Both the position numbers and the translations under genes were made by a program. Of a stretch of 64,000 nucleotides of DNA, positions 30,212 to 39,040 are shown one piece after another. A model generated the notes under the pieces. That model worked only from the letters and a program-made list of their open reading frames with translations. It was not told where the DNA came from and searched no databases. Location of the stretch: positions 5,962,501 through 6,026,500 of the forward strand of contig NZ_CP076543.1 of assembly GCF_030440515.1 (NCBI RefSeq), given 5' to 3'. Each line of letters begins with the position of its first letter. Position 1 is the first letter of the stretch. The DNA is from Streptomyces xanthophaeus. GTDB taxonomy: Bacteria > Actinomycetota > Actinomycetes > Streptomycetales > Streptomycetaceae.

Positions 30212-31242
30212 TCTGGCTGACCTGGCGCCAGTACCGCGTCCAGACCCTCGCCGCGCTCGCCGTCCTGGCCGCGATCGCGATATTCCTCGTCGTCACCGGC
30301 CTCCGGATGCGCGAGGTCTACGACAGCACCGTCGCCGGATGCGGCAGCGACTGCGAATCGGCGAAGAACGCCCTGGTCGTCGAGTACCAGACCCTGACCT
30401 ACTACGTCACGAGCCTGCTGCTCGCCGCACCCGGCATCATCGGGATCTTCTGGGGCGCCCCGCTGATCGCCCGTGAACTGGAGACCGGCACCCACCGGCT
30501 CATCTGGAACCAGAGCATCACCCGGGGCCGCTGGCTCCTGGTCAAGCTCGGCGCCGTCGGCCTGATCGCCGTCGCCGTCACCGGGGTGCTCAGCCTCCTC
30601 GTGACCTGGTGGGCGAGCCCCATCGACCGGGTCAACCTGGACCGGTTCACCGCCCTCATGTTCAGCGGCCGCGGGATCGTCCCCCTCGGCTACGCGGCGT
30701 TCGCCTTCGCCCTCGGCGCGGCAGCCGGGCTGCTGATCCGGCGCACCGTGCCCGCGATGGCCGCGACCCTCGTCGCGTTCCTCGCGGTCCAGATCCTCGT
30801 GCCCTACGCGATCCGCCCGCACTTCGTGACGCCCGAGCACGCCGACGTCGCGCTCAGCTCCCTCGTGATGGCGCCGGTCGGAGGCGGCGAGGAGTCCGGT
30901 GCGATGAAGGACGGCTGGAACGGGAACCACATCCAGCTGAAGGGCTCCGGGGACGACGCCCACCTGCGGATCGGGGTCCTCAGGCCGGGCGTCTGGGTCG
31001 TGTCCGATCTCGGTACGGTGCTCGACGCCTCAGGCCGGGAGGTCCGCGGCACCGAGGGCTGCGCGGAACCCAGGACGGACCCCTTCGAGTGCTTCGCCGC
31101 CTCGAAGCACCACATCGAGGTCGACTACCAGCCCGCCGACCGCTACTGGACCTTCCAGTGGATCGAGACCGGGATCTTCCTCGCGCTCTCCGGACTGCTG
31201 GCCGGCTTCTGCTCCTGGTGGCTGCGCCGTCGGGCGGCCTGA
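30208..31242 (+). CDS. ABC transporter permease
   Basis: 344 residues from ATG 30208 (ATGA overlap). Starts MIWLTWRQYRVQTLA, an N-terminus common in streptomycete ABC-2 type permeases. Hydrophobic segments lie near residues 13-32, 65-85, 108-130, 155-175, 180-200 and 315-335. A large extracytoplasmic loop (about 205-310) sits before the last helix, which ends in WWLRRRAA. The loop contains a GCAEPRTDPFECF Cys pair that could form a disulfide. Substrate unknown. Last gene of the GntR-ATPase-permease operon. Confidence 0.88.
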   Translation: MIWLTWRQYRVQTLAALAVLAAIAIFLVVTGLRMREVYDSTVAGCGSDCESAKNALVVEYQTLTYYVTSLLLAAPGIIGIFWGAPLIARELETGTHRLIWNQSITRGRWLLVKLGAVGLIAVAVTGVLSLLVTWWASPIDRVNLDRFTALMFSGRGIVPLGYAAFAFALGAAAGLLIRRTVPAMAATLVAFLAVQILVPYAIRPHFVTPEHADVALSSLVMAPVGGGEESGAMKDGWNGNHIQLKGSGDDAHLRIGVLRPGVWVVSDLGTVLDASGREVRGTEGCAEPRTDPFECFAASKHHIEVDYQPADRYWTFQWIETGIFLALSGLLAGFCSWWLRRRAA

Positions 31243-31273
31243 CCGGGACGATGAGGGAATGAGGGGATGACGG

Positions 31274-31306
31274 GCGGCCGAAGCCAACGCAACTGGCTTC
31301 GGCCGC
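31274..31306. terminator. Terminator between convergent ABC permease and AraC-type genes
   Basis: 13-bp perfect stem (31274-31286 with 31294-31306), loop ACGCAAC. It is placed 31 bases after the permease stop and 11 bases before the end of the opposite gene, so it probably serves both. Confidence 0.85.
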
Positions 31307-31317
31307 TCCCCCCGACT

Positions 31318-32280
31318 CTACGGCCGCCGGGCCCGCGCCGTGGCGCGGTAGGTGCTCGGGGTCAGGCCCGTGTGGCGGGTCAGATGGGCGCGGAGGGAGT
31401 CCGCCGTGCCGAGCCCGCTGCGGGCGGCCACCTGGTCCATCGGGAGGGTGGTGGTCTCCAGGATCTCGCAGGCGCGGTCCAGGCGCTGGTGCAGCATCCA
31501 CTGCAGGGGGCTGAGGCCCGTTTCCGCGCGGAAGCGGCGGGTCAGGGTGCGGGTGCTCGTGCCCGCGTGCCGGGCCAGCTCGGCCAGGGTCGTCGGCTCG
31601 TGCAGGCGGGCCAGCGCCCAGGCGCGGGTGGCCGCCAGGGAGGCGCCGCGCTCGGGCGGGAGCGGGGTCTCGATGAACTGGGCCTGGCCGCCCGGCCGTA
31701 CGGGGGCCGCCACGACCAGACGGGCCGTGGTGTTCGCGACGGCGGCGCCGTAGTCGCGGCGCACCAGGTGCAGGCACAGGTCGATCCCGGCCGACATGCC
31801 CGCCGACGTCAGCACCCTGCCGTCCTCGACGAACAGCACGGCGGGCACGAGCTCGACCTCGGGGAAGAGCCGCCCGAACTCCGCGGACGCCGTCCAGAAG
31901 GTCGTGGCGCGGCGGCCTTCCAGGAGCCCCGCCTGCGCGAGCACGAACGCACCCGTGCAGATGGAGGCGATGCGAGCGCCCCGAGCGGCGGCGGCCCGCA
32001 GGGCGTCCAGTACCTCGGGTTCGGGGCCCTCCCGGTCGGCCGTCCCCGTGACCATCACCGTGTCGGCCCGCTCCACCGCCTCCAGGCCGTGCGGCACCAC
32101 GACGTCCGTGCCGTACCGCGCCTGCACCACGCCGGGCACGAGCGTGCAGACCGTCACCTCGTACGCAGGCCGCTCACCGACGGTCGTCGCGCCGAACACG
32201 ACACCGGGGATCGACAGGTCGAAGGTGGTGACCGGCGGGCACGCGATGACCACTACGCGGTGCGGGGGAGTGAACGTCAT
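31318..32280 (-). CDS. GlxA-type AraC-family regulator
   Basis: 320 residues from ATG 32280. An N-terminal DJ-1/PfpI-like amidotransferase-type domain (residues 8-185), with the nucleophile-elbow Cys in SICTGAFVLAQAGLLEGR, is followed by a two-helix-turn-helix AraC domain: LARHAGTSTRTLTRRFRAETG and VAARSGLGTADSLRAHLTRHTG. This is the GlxA arrangement. It is divergent from an NAD(P)-dependent epimerase/dehydratase gene that it probably controls. The intergenic region has the perfect palindrome GTTGAC-ct-GTCAAC. Confidence 0.9.
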   Translation of the reverse strand: MTFTPPHRVVVIACPPVTTFDLSIPGVVFGATTVGERPAYEVTVCTLVPGVVQARYGTDVVVPHGLEAVERADTVMVTGTADREGPEPEVLDALRAAAARGARIASICTGAFVLAQAGLLEGRRATTFWTASAEFGRLFPEVELVPAVLFVEDGRVLTSAGMSAGIDLCLHLVRRDYGAAVANTTARLVVAAPVRPGGQAQFIETPLPPERGASLAATRAWALARLHEPTTLAELARHAGTSTRTLTRRFRAETGLSPLQWMLHQRLDRACEILETTTLPMDQVAARSGLGTADSLRAHLTRHTGLTPSTYRATARARRP

Positions 32281-32342
32281 GGCTCGAATCTCCGGATTGC
32301 TGGCATTCCAGCCACTACTGTACGGCCGTGCCCGGGGCGAGG

Positions 32343-32356
32343 GTTGACCTGTCAAC
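32343..32356. promoter_or_regulatory. Perfect palindrome in the AraC/epimerase intergenic region
   Basis: GTTGAC-CT-GTCAAC, six-base arms with a two-base spacer, 63 bases upstream of the AraC-type gene and 61 bases upstream of the epimerase gene. Candidate binding site, although AraC proteins often use direct repeats. Confidence 0.4.
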
Positions 32357-32384
32357 GACAGCAACTCGCCGTACCAGCACATGG

Positions 32385-32414
32385 GTACAGGAGTACAGGA
32401 GTACAGGAGTACAG
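32385..32414 (+). repeat. 8-bp tandem repeat carrying three Shine-Dalgarno motifs
   Basis: GTACAGGA is repeated three times plus GTACAG (32385-32414), giving AGGAG at 32389, 32397 and 32405. The last lies 7 bases before the ATG at 32417. Changing the copy number would add or remove ribosome-binding sites. Confidence 0.85.
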
Positions 32415-32416
32415 CC

Positions 32417-33352
32417 ATGGCTCTGCACGTCATCACGGGCGCCGGTGCGATCGGCACCGCCACCGCACGTCTGCTCGCCGCATCCGGTGAGCGGGTCCGC
32501 GTCATCACCCGCAGCGGCGGCGGCCCCGATCTTCCGCTCGTCGAGCGGGTCGCCGCCGACATCACCGACACCGGCCGGCTCGCCGAGCTGCTGCAGGGCG
32601 CCCGGACCCTCTACAACGCGGCCGCGCCCGCCTACCAGGACTGGCGGACCGCCTTCCCGCCCCTCGCCGCCTCACTGCTCTCCGCCGCCGGGAGGACCGG
32701 CACCGACTACGTGATGCTGGGCAACGTGTACGGGTACGGGCCCGTCGAAGGCCCCCTCACGCCCGACCTGCCCATGAGGCCCAACTCGGACAAGGGACGG
32801 GTCCGCGCCGCCATGTGGGAGGAGGCACTGGCCGCGCACCGGGCCGGGCGGGTCCGGGTCGCCGAGGTGCGCGCCGGCGACTTCCTCGGGGCGGACGTCC
32901 TCGGACTCTTCCCCCTCCTGGCCGTGCCCGCCGTACTGGCCGGCGAGGAGGCCGTGCTGCCGGTCGGCCTCGACGCACCGCACGCCTGGTCCTATACGGG
33001 CGACGTCGCGCGGACCCTGATCGCGGTCGGCGGGCGGGACGACGTCTGGGGCCGCGCCTGGCACGTGCCCTCCACCTCCGAACTGTCCCCGAGGGAGCTG
33101 ATGGGGCGGCTGGCCGAGGCCGCAGGCGCGCCGAGCCCGAGGCTCAGGACCACGACACGGGCGGAGCTCGACGCGGCGGCCGCGGCGGACCCGGTGATGG
33201 CCGAGATGCCGGAGATGGCCTACCAGTACGACGGCGACCTGCGCCTCGACGCCTCCGACACCGAGCGCCTGCTCGGCGTACGGGCCACCGGACTGGACCA
33301 CGTGCTGAAGGAGTTGATCTCCACCGGGCCGTCGGTGCGGACGGGGCGGTGA
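32417..33352 (+). CDS. NAD(P)-dependent epimerase/dehydratase-family protein
   Basis: 311 residues from ATG 32417. The Rossmann motif VITGAGAIGTATARLL opens the protein; VYGYGPVEGPLTPD contains the Tyr of the extended SDR group, and the C-terminal half carries a NAD-epimerase style substrate region. The usual YxxxK is not clear (NSDKGRVRAAMWEE supplies the Lys region), so catalysis by the standard mechanism is uncertain. Probably regulated by the divergent GlxA-type protein. Three tandem AGGAG motifs precede the start. Confidence 0.85.
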   Translation: MALHVITGAGAIGTATARLLAASGERVRVITRSGGGPDLPLVERVAADITDTGRLAELLQGARTLYNAAAPAYQDWRTAFPPLAASLLSAAGRTGTDYVMLGNVYGYGPVEGPLTPDLPMRPNSDKGRVRAAMWEEALAAHRAGRVRVAEVRAGDFLGADVLGLFPLLAVPAVLAGEEAVLPVGLDAPHAWSYTGDVARTLIAVGGRDDVWGRAWHVPSTSELSPRELMGRLAEAAGAPSPRLRTTTRAELDAAAAADPVMAEMPEMAYQYDGDLRLDASDTERLLGVRATGLDHVLKELISTGPSVRTGR

Positions 33353-33582
33353 GACCGGCGGGCGCGGCTTCCCGGGCCGGCGGCGCACCGGCCGACGGGG
33401 CCGAGCCCGATTCGCTCGTGCGGGTGACCCGGTGGGGGCGGGCGGGGGACGCTCCCACCGGGCGCCGGGCCTACGGAGGGAAGGAACGGATCCCCGCGAC
33501 CGACAGGGCCTGGGCCGGACGGAGCATCTGCGGTGCCTCCCTGGACAGTTGAGGGCCCTGCCGTCTGGTACCCATCTGGGTC

Positions 33583-34863
33583 ATGGCCCCCACCCGAACC
33601 CTGCTGAGCGGCCTGCTCGGCGCCGCCCTGCTGGCCTCCGTCCAGCCCTCCGCCACCGCCGACGACGGCCGGACCGTCGACTACCACGGTCTGCGCGTCA
33701 CCCTCCCGGCCGACTGGCGGGTCGTCGACCTCGACCGGAACCCCGACGCGTGCCTGCGCCTCGACCTGCCCACCCTGTACCTCGGCCACGCCGGCACCCA
33801 GGCCGAGTGCACCGGCCGGGCCGTCGTCAGCCGCGCCGACACCCTGCACCTCGAACCCCTCGACGGGGCCCCGGAGCGCGCCGACATCCCGACCGTCGCC
33901 GTCGAATCCTGGAACGTGCTGCGCGAGGTCCCGCCCCGCTCCGACAGCAACGAGCTGCGCTACGCCCTGCGCCGCTCCGGGATCATGGCCACCGTCTCCT
34001 ACGGGGCCACGCCCGACGCCGTACGCACCGTCCTGGCGCAGGCCCGCGCCATGACGCCCCCGACCGGCCCGGCCCCCGTCGCCGTGCCGGCCGCCGGCGG
34101 ACCGAAGCCCCGTACCGCCCAGGAGCCCTTCAAGGGCGAGGGCTTCGACGCCTGCACCGCCCCCACCCAGAAGACCATGGACACCTGGCGGGCCGATTCC
34201 CCCTTCGGCGCGATCGGCGTCTACGTCGGAGGCCGGGCCCGGGCCTGCGCCCAGCCGCGGCTCACGGCCCGCTGGGTGGAACGGCAGGCCGCCGCGGGCT
34301 GGCACCTGATGCCGATCTGGGTGGGCCCGCAGCCCTGGCACAACGCCGCCACCGGCCTGTCCACCGACCCCTCCGAGGCCAACGGGCAGGGCCGGGAGGC
34401 CGCCGACGGCGCGGCGGACGCGGCCCGGTCGCTGGGGCTGGCCGAGGGCACGGTGCTCTACAACGACCTGGAGAACTACACGGACCGCGCCACCTGGGAC
34501 GCCCCGGTCGTGGCCTACCTGACCGCCTGGACGGACCGGCTGCACGAGCTGGGCTTCCGCTCCGCCGCCTACGTCTCGGTGAGCTCCGGGGTCAAGGCGC
34601 TGAGCGCCCACTACCACCAGGCCCCCCAGGCCATGCCGGACGTGCTCTGGGCCGCCCGCTGGAACCTGTCGGCCTCCGTCCGCGACGCCGACATGGGCCT
34701 GCCGGCGGGCACGGCCCAGTGGGCCGGCCCGCGCCGGGCCCACCAGTTCCGCGGCGACCACGACGCCACCTACGGCGGGATCACCCTCAACATCGACCGC
34801 AGCTGGGTGGACGTGAACCCGGCCGCCCTCGGCCCGGTCGGCGGCCTGCCGCCGCTCAGCTAG
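33583..34863 (+). CDS. Secreted DUF1906 glycoside-hydrolase-like protein
   Basis: 426 residues from ATG 33583. A signal peptide (residues 1-26, cleavage after ATA) leads to an N-terminal region of about 140 residues. A DUF1906 (Rv2525c-like) TIM-barrel domain then starts at GEGFDACTAPTQKTMDTW. Its acidic residues include LYNDLENY (Asp and Glu at strand 4) and VLWAARWN. DUF1906 proteins resemble family 25 muramidases and are thought to act on peptidoglycan or other glycans. The terminal TLNIDRSWVDVNP is typical. The stop codon overlaps the stop of the convergent gene. Confidence 0.88.
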   Translation: MAPTRTLLSGLLGAALLASVQPSATADDGRTVDYHGLRVTLPADWRVVDLDRNPDACLRLDLPTLYLGHAGTQAECTGRAVVSRADTLHLEPLDGAPERADIPTVAVESWNVLREVPPRSDSNELRYALRRSGIMATVSYGATPDAVRTVLAQARAMTPPTGPAPVAVPAAGGPKPRTAQEPFKGEGFDACTAPTQKTMDTWRADSPFGAIGVYVGGRARACAQPRLTARWVERQAAAGWHLMPIWVGPQPWHNAATGLSTDPSEANGQGREAADGAADAARSLGLAEGTVLYNDLENYTDRATWDAPVVAYLTAWTDRLHELGFRSAAYVSVSSGVKALSAHYHQAPQAMPDVLWAARWNLSASVRDADMGLPAGTAQWAGPRRAHQFRGDHDATYGGITLNIDRSWVDVNPAALGPVGGLPPLS

Positions 34864-35366
34864 GGCGTCTCCTCGCGCGGAGGTTCGTCGTCGTCGCCCC
34901 GGCGCAGGGTGCGCAGGCCGTGTTCCGGGGTCCACGACCGCACCAGCAGCTCGTCGCCCTCCACGCGCACGCGGACGACCTCCGTCAGGTCGGCGTAGAA
35001 GAGGTGGAAGGGGTGCGGGGTCGCCGTCTCCTCCGCGTACCGGTGCAGTTCGGGCGGGTCCACGAGCTCCACCGCGCGCCCGGAGATCCGTGCGTCCCCG
35101 TCCGGCATGTCCTCGGCCGCGCCCGGGTTGGTGTGCAGGGCGAAGCGCGGGTCGTGCTGGAGGTCCCTGGCCTTCATCGAGCCGAACATCATGCCGAGCC
35201 ACAGCTCCCCGCCCCGGATGTCGACGTTCAGCCCGGTCGCGCGGGGGGAGCCGTCCTTGCGCAGGGTGGCCAGGACGTGGTGCGGGTACTGCGCGAAACG
35301 GGCCTGGACGGCCGCAGCGAACTCCGGTTCCGCCGTCTCGAAGACTGCCCAGCTGGTATGCGTCAT
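34860..35366 (-). CDS. Pyridoxamine 5'-phosphate oxidase-family protein
   Basis: 168 residues from ATG 35366. Split-barrel flavin/F420-binding fold: YPHHVLATLRKDGSPRATGLNVDI, MMFGSMKARDLQHDPRFALH and DARISGRAVEL are the usual blocks. Actinobacterial members bind FMN, F420 or heme degradation products; which applies here cannot be told. It overlaps the convergent DUF1906 gene by 4 bases and is 35 bases downstream of the VWA gene's end region on the same strand order. The C-terminus is acidic. Confidence 0.85.
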   Translation of the reverse strand: MTHTSWAVFETAEPEFAAAVQARFAQYPHHVLATLRKDGSPRATGLNVDIRGGELWLGMMFGSMKARDLQHDPRFALHTNPGAAEDMPDGDARISGRAVELVDPPELHRYAEETATPHPFHLFYADLTEVVRVRVEGDELLVRSWTPEHGLRTLRRGDDDEPPREETP

Positions 35367-35401
35367 ACGTCCATCAAAGCGCGGGTACCGGCGGGCGCAG
35401 G

Positions 35402-36130
35402 TCAGGCGCGCACGATGCCCGCACTCCGCGCCGCCGCCAGCCAATCCGGGAACTCCCCGAGCAGGCGGTCGTAGAGCTCGCCGTCCGGCACCCTGCGGGG
35501 GTCCGCTCCCGCGTGGAAGTAGCCCGCGTTGTCCACGACCCGCATAGCCGGCACCGGTAGCTCGTCCAGCCGGCGCAGGAAGTCGAACTGCGTGCTGCGC
35601 GTGTTGCCGAAGCCGACGAACTGCCAGAAGAGCGGCAGCCGGGCCGCCTTGCACAGGTAGCGCTCCGCCGCGAGCTTGTTGATCGGCCCGCCGTCGGTCT
35701 GGAAGACGACCAGGGCGGGGGCAGTCGCCCCCGAGTCCAGGTAATGGTCGATGACCGCGTCCATCGCCACGTGGTAGGCGGTCCTGCCCATGTGGCCCAG
35801 CCGGGAGGCGATCTCGGTGACCCGGCCCTCGTGCGCGGCCAGAGAGATCTCCTCCACCGCGTCGACCTCGGTCGAGAAGAAGACCACCGGCACCCGGCCA
35901 TCGTCGTCCAAGTGGGCCGAGAGTCCCAGCACTTGGTCCGCGAGGGCCTGCATGCTGCCGTCCGCGTAGTACGGGCGCATCGATCCGGAGTAGTCCAGGA
36001 CCAGGTAGACCGCGGCCCGCCCGCCCTCCAGGCCGTACTTGCGGAGGGATATTCCGGCACTCTTGTAGAGGCTCACGAGCGCCGGAGCCGTCTCCTCGAC
36101 CTTGCGGAGGTTGATTGCGCTGCCCGTCAT
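35402..36130 (-). CDS. VWA domain protein (TerF/TerY-like)
   Basis: 242 residues from ATG 36130 (TGSAINLRKVEETAPALVSL). It has a short helical N-terminus common to tellurium-resistance-associated VWA proteins, then a von Willebrand A domain with the metal site LDYSGSM (DxSxS), FSTEVD and FQTDGGP. Length is typical. An in-frame upstream extension to 36370 encodes an acyl-CoA dehydrogenase relic and is excluded. Role in stress or metal-dependent protein assembly is inferred from the family; no ter genes are adjacent. Confidence 0.88.
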   Translation of the reverse strand: MTGSAINLRKVEETAPALVSLYKSAGISLRKYGLEGGRAAVYLVLDYSGSMRPYYADGSMQALADQVLGLSAHLDDDGRVPVVFFSTEVDAVEEISLAAHEGRVTEIASRLGHMGRTAYHVAMDAVIDHYLDSGATAPALVVFQTDGGPINKLAAERYLCKAARLPLFWQFVGFGNTRSTQFDFLRRLDELPVPAMRVVDNAGYFHAGADPRRVPDGELYDRLLGEFPDWLAAARSAGIVRA

Positions 36131-36132
36131 GG

Positions 36133-36370
36133 GGCGAGCGTACGGCAGCAGGTCAGCCGGTCGGCCCGCCATGGTGAAACCGATGTCGGCCGCCAGCCGT
36201 GCCCGGTGCGTGGCCGCCGCGCGCGCGAGCGCCCGGGCCGTCTCCACCGCCGTGTGCATGTCGGCGAGCCGGTGCTCGACCGCCTGGAAGGAGCCGATGG
36301 GCCGGCCGAACCGGACCCGGCCCTTCGCGTACCGGACCGTCACCCCCAGGGCTCGCGCGGCCGCCCCCAC
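36133..36370 (-). pseudogene. Acyl-CoA dehydrogenase remnant
   Basis: In frame with, and directly upstream of, the VWA gene. The translation includes ALGVTVRYAKGRVRFGRPIG and SFQAVEHRLADMHTAVETAR, the C-terminal helical domain of an acyl-CoA dehydrogenase. It jumps to IGFTMAGRPADLL, resembling the later IGFTWEHPADL segment, with roughly 35 residues missing between. The first 200 or more residues are absent. Best read as a decayed fadE gene whose end has run into the VWA reading frame. Confidence 0.7.
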
Positions 36371-36481
36371 CTGCTCGACGGGGTCCTCGCGAGCGTCGAA
36401 TGCGATCCGGAGGGCGTGCTGGACGGCGGTGACCGCGTCGTCGTGCCCGGCCGGGTCACCGCTGCTGTGCTTCCGGCGCTG

Positions 36482-37084
36482 CTACGGCAGCTTGCCGAGC
36501 CCGTCGAGCCCGTCGAGCCCTTCGAGCTCGTCGATGTCGGCGAGCATGCCCGCCGCGAGGTCGCGCTCGGAGGCGTAGTACCGCTCGGCCCACTTGAGGG
36601 TGAGCGTCGGGTACGCCCAGGCGCTCTCGTCCTTGGCGCCCTCTCCGTCGGCCACCGCGCGACGGCGCATCCTCTCCGCGAACTCCTGGTGCTGGAGGAG
36701 GACTTCGCGCAGCTGCTCCGGCTCCAGCAGGTGGCCCAGCCACAGCCGCAGCATCGGTCCGTGCTTGAGGACGGGCGGGTCGACGGGGGCCTCGCGGGCC
36801 CACTCCCGTACGGCCGTCATGCCCTCGTCCGTGATCCGGTAGACCCGCTTGTCGCGCGTCCCGGTGTCCTGGGCGACCATCCGCGAGGACGCGTAGCCCG
36901 CCTTCTCCAGGCGCTTGAGCTCGCTGTAGATCTGGCTGAACGACGGGCTCCAGTAGAAGAACCGCAGCGACCAGTCCGACCACTTCTTCAGGTCGTAACC
37001 GGAGAGCTCCTCTCCGAAGGAGAGCAGCCCGAGCACCGCCCAGCTGGTCGCGGGGAGCGCGCGCCTGTTCGTCTCGTCTGCCAC
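36482..37084 (-). CDS. PadR-family regulator with C-terminal helical domain
   Basis: 200 residues from GTG 37084. The winged helix (ATSWAVLGLLSFGEELSGYD, SFSQIYSELKRLEKAGY, KRVYRITDEG) is followed by a PadR C-terminal (Vir-type) helical domain with LRLWLGHLLEPEQLREVL and LTLKWAERYYASERDLA. It ends in a small repeat (LEGLDGLDGLG). Divergent from a luciferase-like oxidoreductase gene; an AT-rich palindromic stretch lies between. Likely a local repressor of the oxidoreductase-SDR-esterase operon. Confidence 0.9.
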   Translation of the reverse strand: MADETNRRALPATSWAVLGLLSFGEELSGYDLKKWSDWSLRFFYWSPSFSQIYSELKRLEKAGYASSRMVAQDTGTRDKRVYRITDEGMTAVREWAREAPVDPPVLKHGPMLRLWLGHLLEPEQLREVLLQHQEFAERMRRRAVADGEGAKDESAWAYPTLTLKWAERYYASERDLAAGMLADIDELEGLDGLDGLGKLP

Positions 37085-37142
37085 GCAGCGCAGTCTACGA
37101 CCGGTCCTCACGACGCCCTTCCCCCTGCGCAACATGACTGCT

Positions 37143-37170
37143 AGAAGTATTCCTATTCGAAATATTCGAG
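37143..37170. promoter_or_regulatory. AT-rich inverted-repeat region between padR and LLM gene
   Basis: GAAGTATTCCTATTCGAAAT continuing to ATTCGAGG contains the near-palindrome TATTCGAAATA and repeated ATTC motifs. It stands out from the GC-rich surroundings and lies 14-41 bases before the oxidoreductase GTG. Candidate promoter/operator. Confidence 0.5.
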
Positions 37171-37183
37171 GAGGGACCTCACC

Positions 37184-38305
37184 GTGAAGTTCTCGATGAT
37201 CTTCGAGGCGCAGCTCGTCGACCCCACCCCCGAACGCGAACGCCAGGTCATTCACGACTGCGTCGAACAGGCTGTTCACGCCGAGGAGATGGGCTTCGAC
37301 CGGATCTGGGCCGTCGAGCACCACTCCCTGACGAGGTACGCGCACATGAGCGCCTCCGAGATCTTCCTGACCTGGGTGGCCGCCCGCACGAGCCGGATCC
37401 GGATCGGCCACGGCGTCGTCACCATGCCCTTCGGCTACCAGCACCCGGTGCGCGTCGCCGAGCGCGCCGCCATGCTCGACGTGCTCTCCGGCGGCCGCGT
37501 CGACATCGGCGCCGGCCGCGGCGCCACCCGCCAGGAGATGTCCATGTACGGGGTCAGGCCCGAGGACACCTCCCCGCAGATGGAGGAGGCGCTGCGGATC
37601 TTCTCCTCGGCCTGGAAGGAGGAGACCTTCGAATGGCACGGCTCCATCGACATCGGCCCCGGTGCGATCCTGCCCCGCCCGGTCCAGGACCCGCACCCGC
37701 CGCTGTTCATGGCCTGCTCCAAGCACGACACCCTCAAGCTGGCCGCCGAGCTCGGCATCGGAGCCCTGGTGATGGGTTTCGCCGGCGCCGACGACGTACG
37801 CGCCATGCGCAAGGTCTACGACGAGGCCATCGCCACGCGCAGCGGCGAGCGCTTCGTCTCGGGCGAGGCCAACGACCACCTCTCCGCGCTCTGCCCGACC
37901 ATCGTCCTCGACGACGCACAGCGTGCCCTGCGGCTGGGCACGCGCGGGCAGCGCTTCTTCGCCGAGTCCATCGCGCACTGGTACGGGAACGGCCCCGAGC
38001 CCACCGGGTACGCGGAGGAGGAGGATCACGTGGGGGCGCTGGCCAAGGGCCGGGAGGAACTCGTCGCCCGGCTGCACGAGGCGAACATCCCCGCCCGGCC
38101 CGTCGACACCGGCACCTACAACGCGGAGCACGCGTACGGCAGCGCCGAAACCGCCATCGCATACGTCGAGCAGCTGCGCGAGATCGGCGTCGACGAGGTG
38201 ATGTGCCTGATCCAGATGGGCACCGTCCCCCAGGAGGCGTGCATGGAGACCATCCGGCAGTGGGGCGAGAAGGTCATCCCGCACTTCCGCGCGCTGGAGG
38301 GCTGA
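37184..38305 (+). CDS. LLM-class flavin-dependent oxidoreductase
   Basis: 373 residues from GTG 37184 with GAGGAGGGA upstream. Bacterial luciferase-like TIM barrel: AEEMGFDRIWAVEHHSLTRY, RIRIGHGVVTMPFGYQHPVRVAERAAMLDVLSGGRVDIGAGRG and LFMACSKHDTLKLAAELGIG. Members use FMN or F420 for oxygenation or redox reactions; the His pair in VEHH fits the FMN/luciferase group. It heads an operon with an SDR and an HSL-type esterase (gaps of 3 and -4 bases), suggesting stepwise breakdown of a ketone or ester. Substrate unknown. Confidence 0.9.
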   Translation: MKFSMIFEAQLVDPTPERERQVIHDCVEQAVHAEEMGFDRIWAVEHHSLTRYAHMSASEIFLTWVAARTSRIRIGHGVVTMPFGYQHPVRVAERAAMLDVLSGGRVDIGAGRGATRQEMSMYGVRPEDTSPQMEEALRIFSSAWKEETFEWHGSIDIGPGAILPRPVQDPHPPLFMACSKHDTLKLAAELGIGALVMGFAGADDVRAMRKVYDEAIATRSGERFVSGEANDHLSALCPTIVLDDAQRALRLGTRGQRFFAESIAHWYGNGPEPTGYAEEEDHVGALAKGREELVARLHEANIPARPVDTGTYNAEHAYGSAETAIAYVEQLREIGVDEVMCLIQMGTVPQEACMETIRQWGEKVIPHFRALEG

Positions 38306-38308
38306 GCC

Positions 38309-39040
38309 GTGGGGGAGCGGCTCGGCGGAAAGGTCGTCGTGATCACCGGCGCCGGCCGCGGCCAGGGCGCCGCCGAGGCCCGGCTGTGCGCGGAGGCGGG
38401 GGCCCGGGTCGTCGTCACCGACGTACGGGAGGACGAGGGCCGGGCGGTGGCCGCCGAACTGGGCGATCAGGGACTGTACGTCCGCCACGACGTGGCCGAC
38501 GCGGCGAGCTGGGCGACGGTGGTGAAGGAGACGGTCCGCGCCTTCGGGACGGTATCGGCCTTGGTCAACAATGCGGCCCTGTGGCGCACCGCCCACGTGG
38601 AACAGCAGCGGCCGGAGGAGTTCGAAGCGCTCCTGCGGGTGAACCTGCTCGGCCCGTTCCTCGGCATCCAGGCGGTCGCGCCGGTGCTGCGGGCGGGCGG
38701 GGGCGGCTCGGTCGTCAACATCTCCTCCACCGCCGGACTGGTCGGGATACCGGGCCACGCCGCCTACGGATCCACCAAGTTCGGGCTGCGCGGACTGACC
38801 CGGTCGGCGGCGCTCGACCTCGCCGGGGACCGGATCCGGGTCAACTCGGTGCACCCGGGGGCCATCGACACCCCGATGGTGGCCGAGGCGGTGGCGGGCC
38901 GGGACTGGTCGCACGTACCGCTGGGGCGCATCGGCCGCCCGCAGGAGGTCGCGGAGCTGGTCCTCTTCCTCTGCTCGGACGCGTCCTCGTACGTGACGGG
39001 CAGCGAGTTCACCGTGGACGGGGGGATGACGACGGCATGA
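38309..39040 (+). CDS. SDR-family oxidoreductase
   Basis: 243 residues from GTG 38309, 3 bases after the LLM gene. Classical [11 protein letters not shown] cofactor motif, NNAALW, catalytic Ser region ISSTAG, YGSTK (Tyr and Lys), and the C-terminal [12 protein letters not shown]. An Asp after the second strand (VTDVRED) favours NAD(H). Resembles 3-alpha(20-beta)-hydroxysteroid dehydrogenase-like proteins of actinobacteria, but specificity cannot be assigned. Its stop overlaps the esterase start by 4 bases. Confidence 0.92.
   Translation: MGERLGGKVVVITGAGRGQGAAEARLCAEAGARVVVTDVREDEGRAVAAELGDQGLYVRHDVADAASWATVVKETVRAFGTVSALVNNAALWRTAHVEQQRPEEFEALLRVNLLGPFLGIQAVAPVLRAGGGGSVVNISSTAGLVGIPGHAAYGSTKFGLRGLTRSAALDLAGDRIRVNSVHPGAIDTPMVAEAVAGRDWSHVPLGRIGRPQEVAELVLFLCSDASSYVTGSEFTVDGGMTTA

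Noticed and set aside
33353..33582. Regulatory element in the gap before the DUF1906 gene
   Set aside because: Apart from GC-rich inverted segments, no promoter consensus or palindrome stands out.
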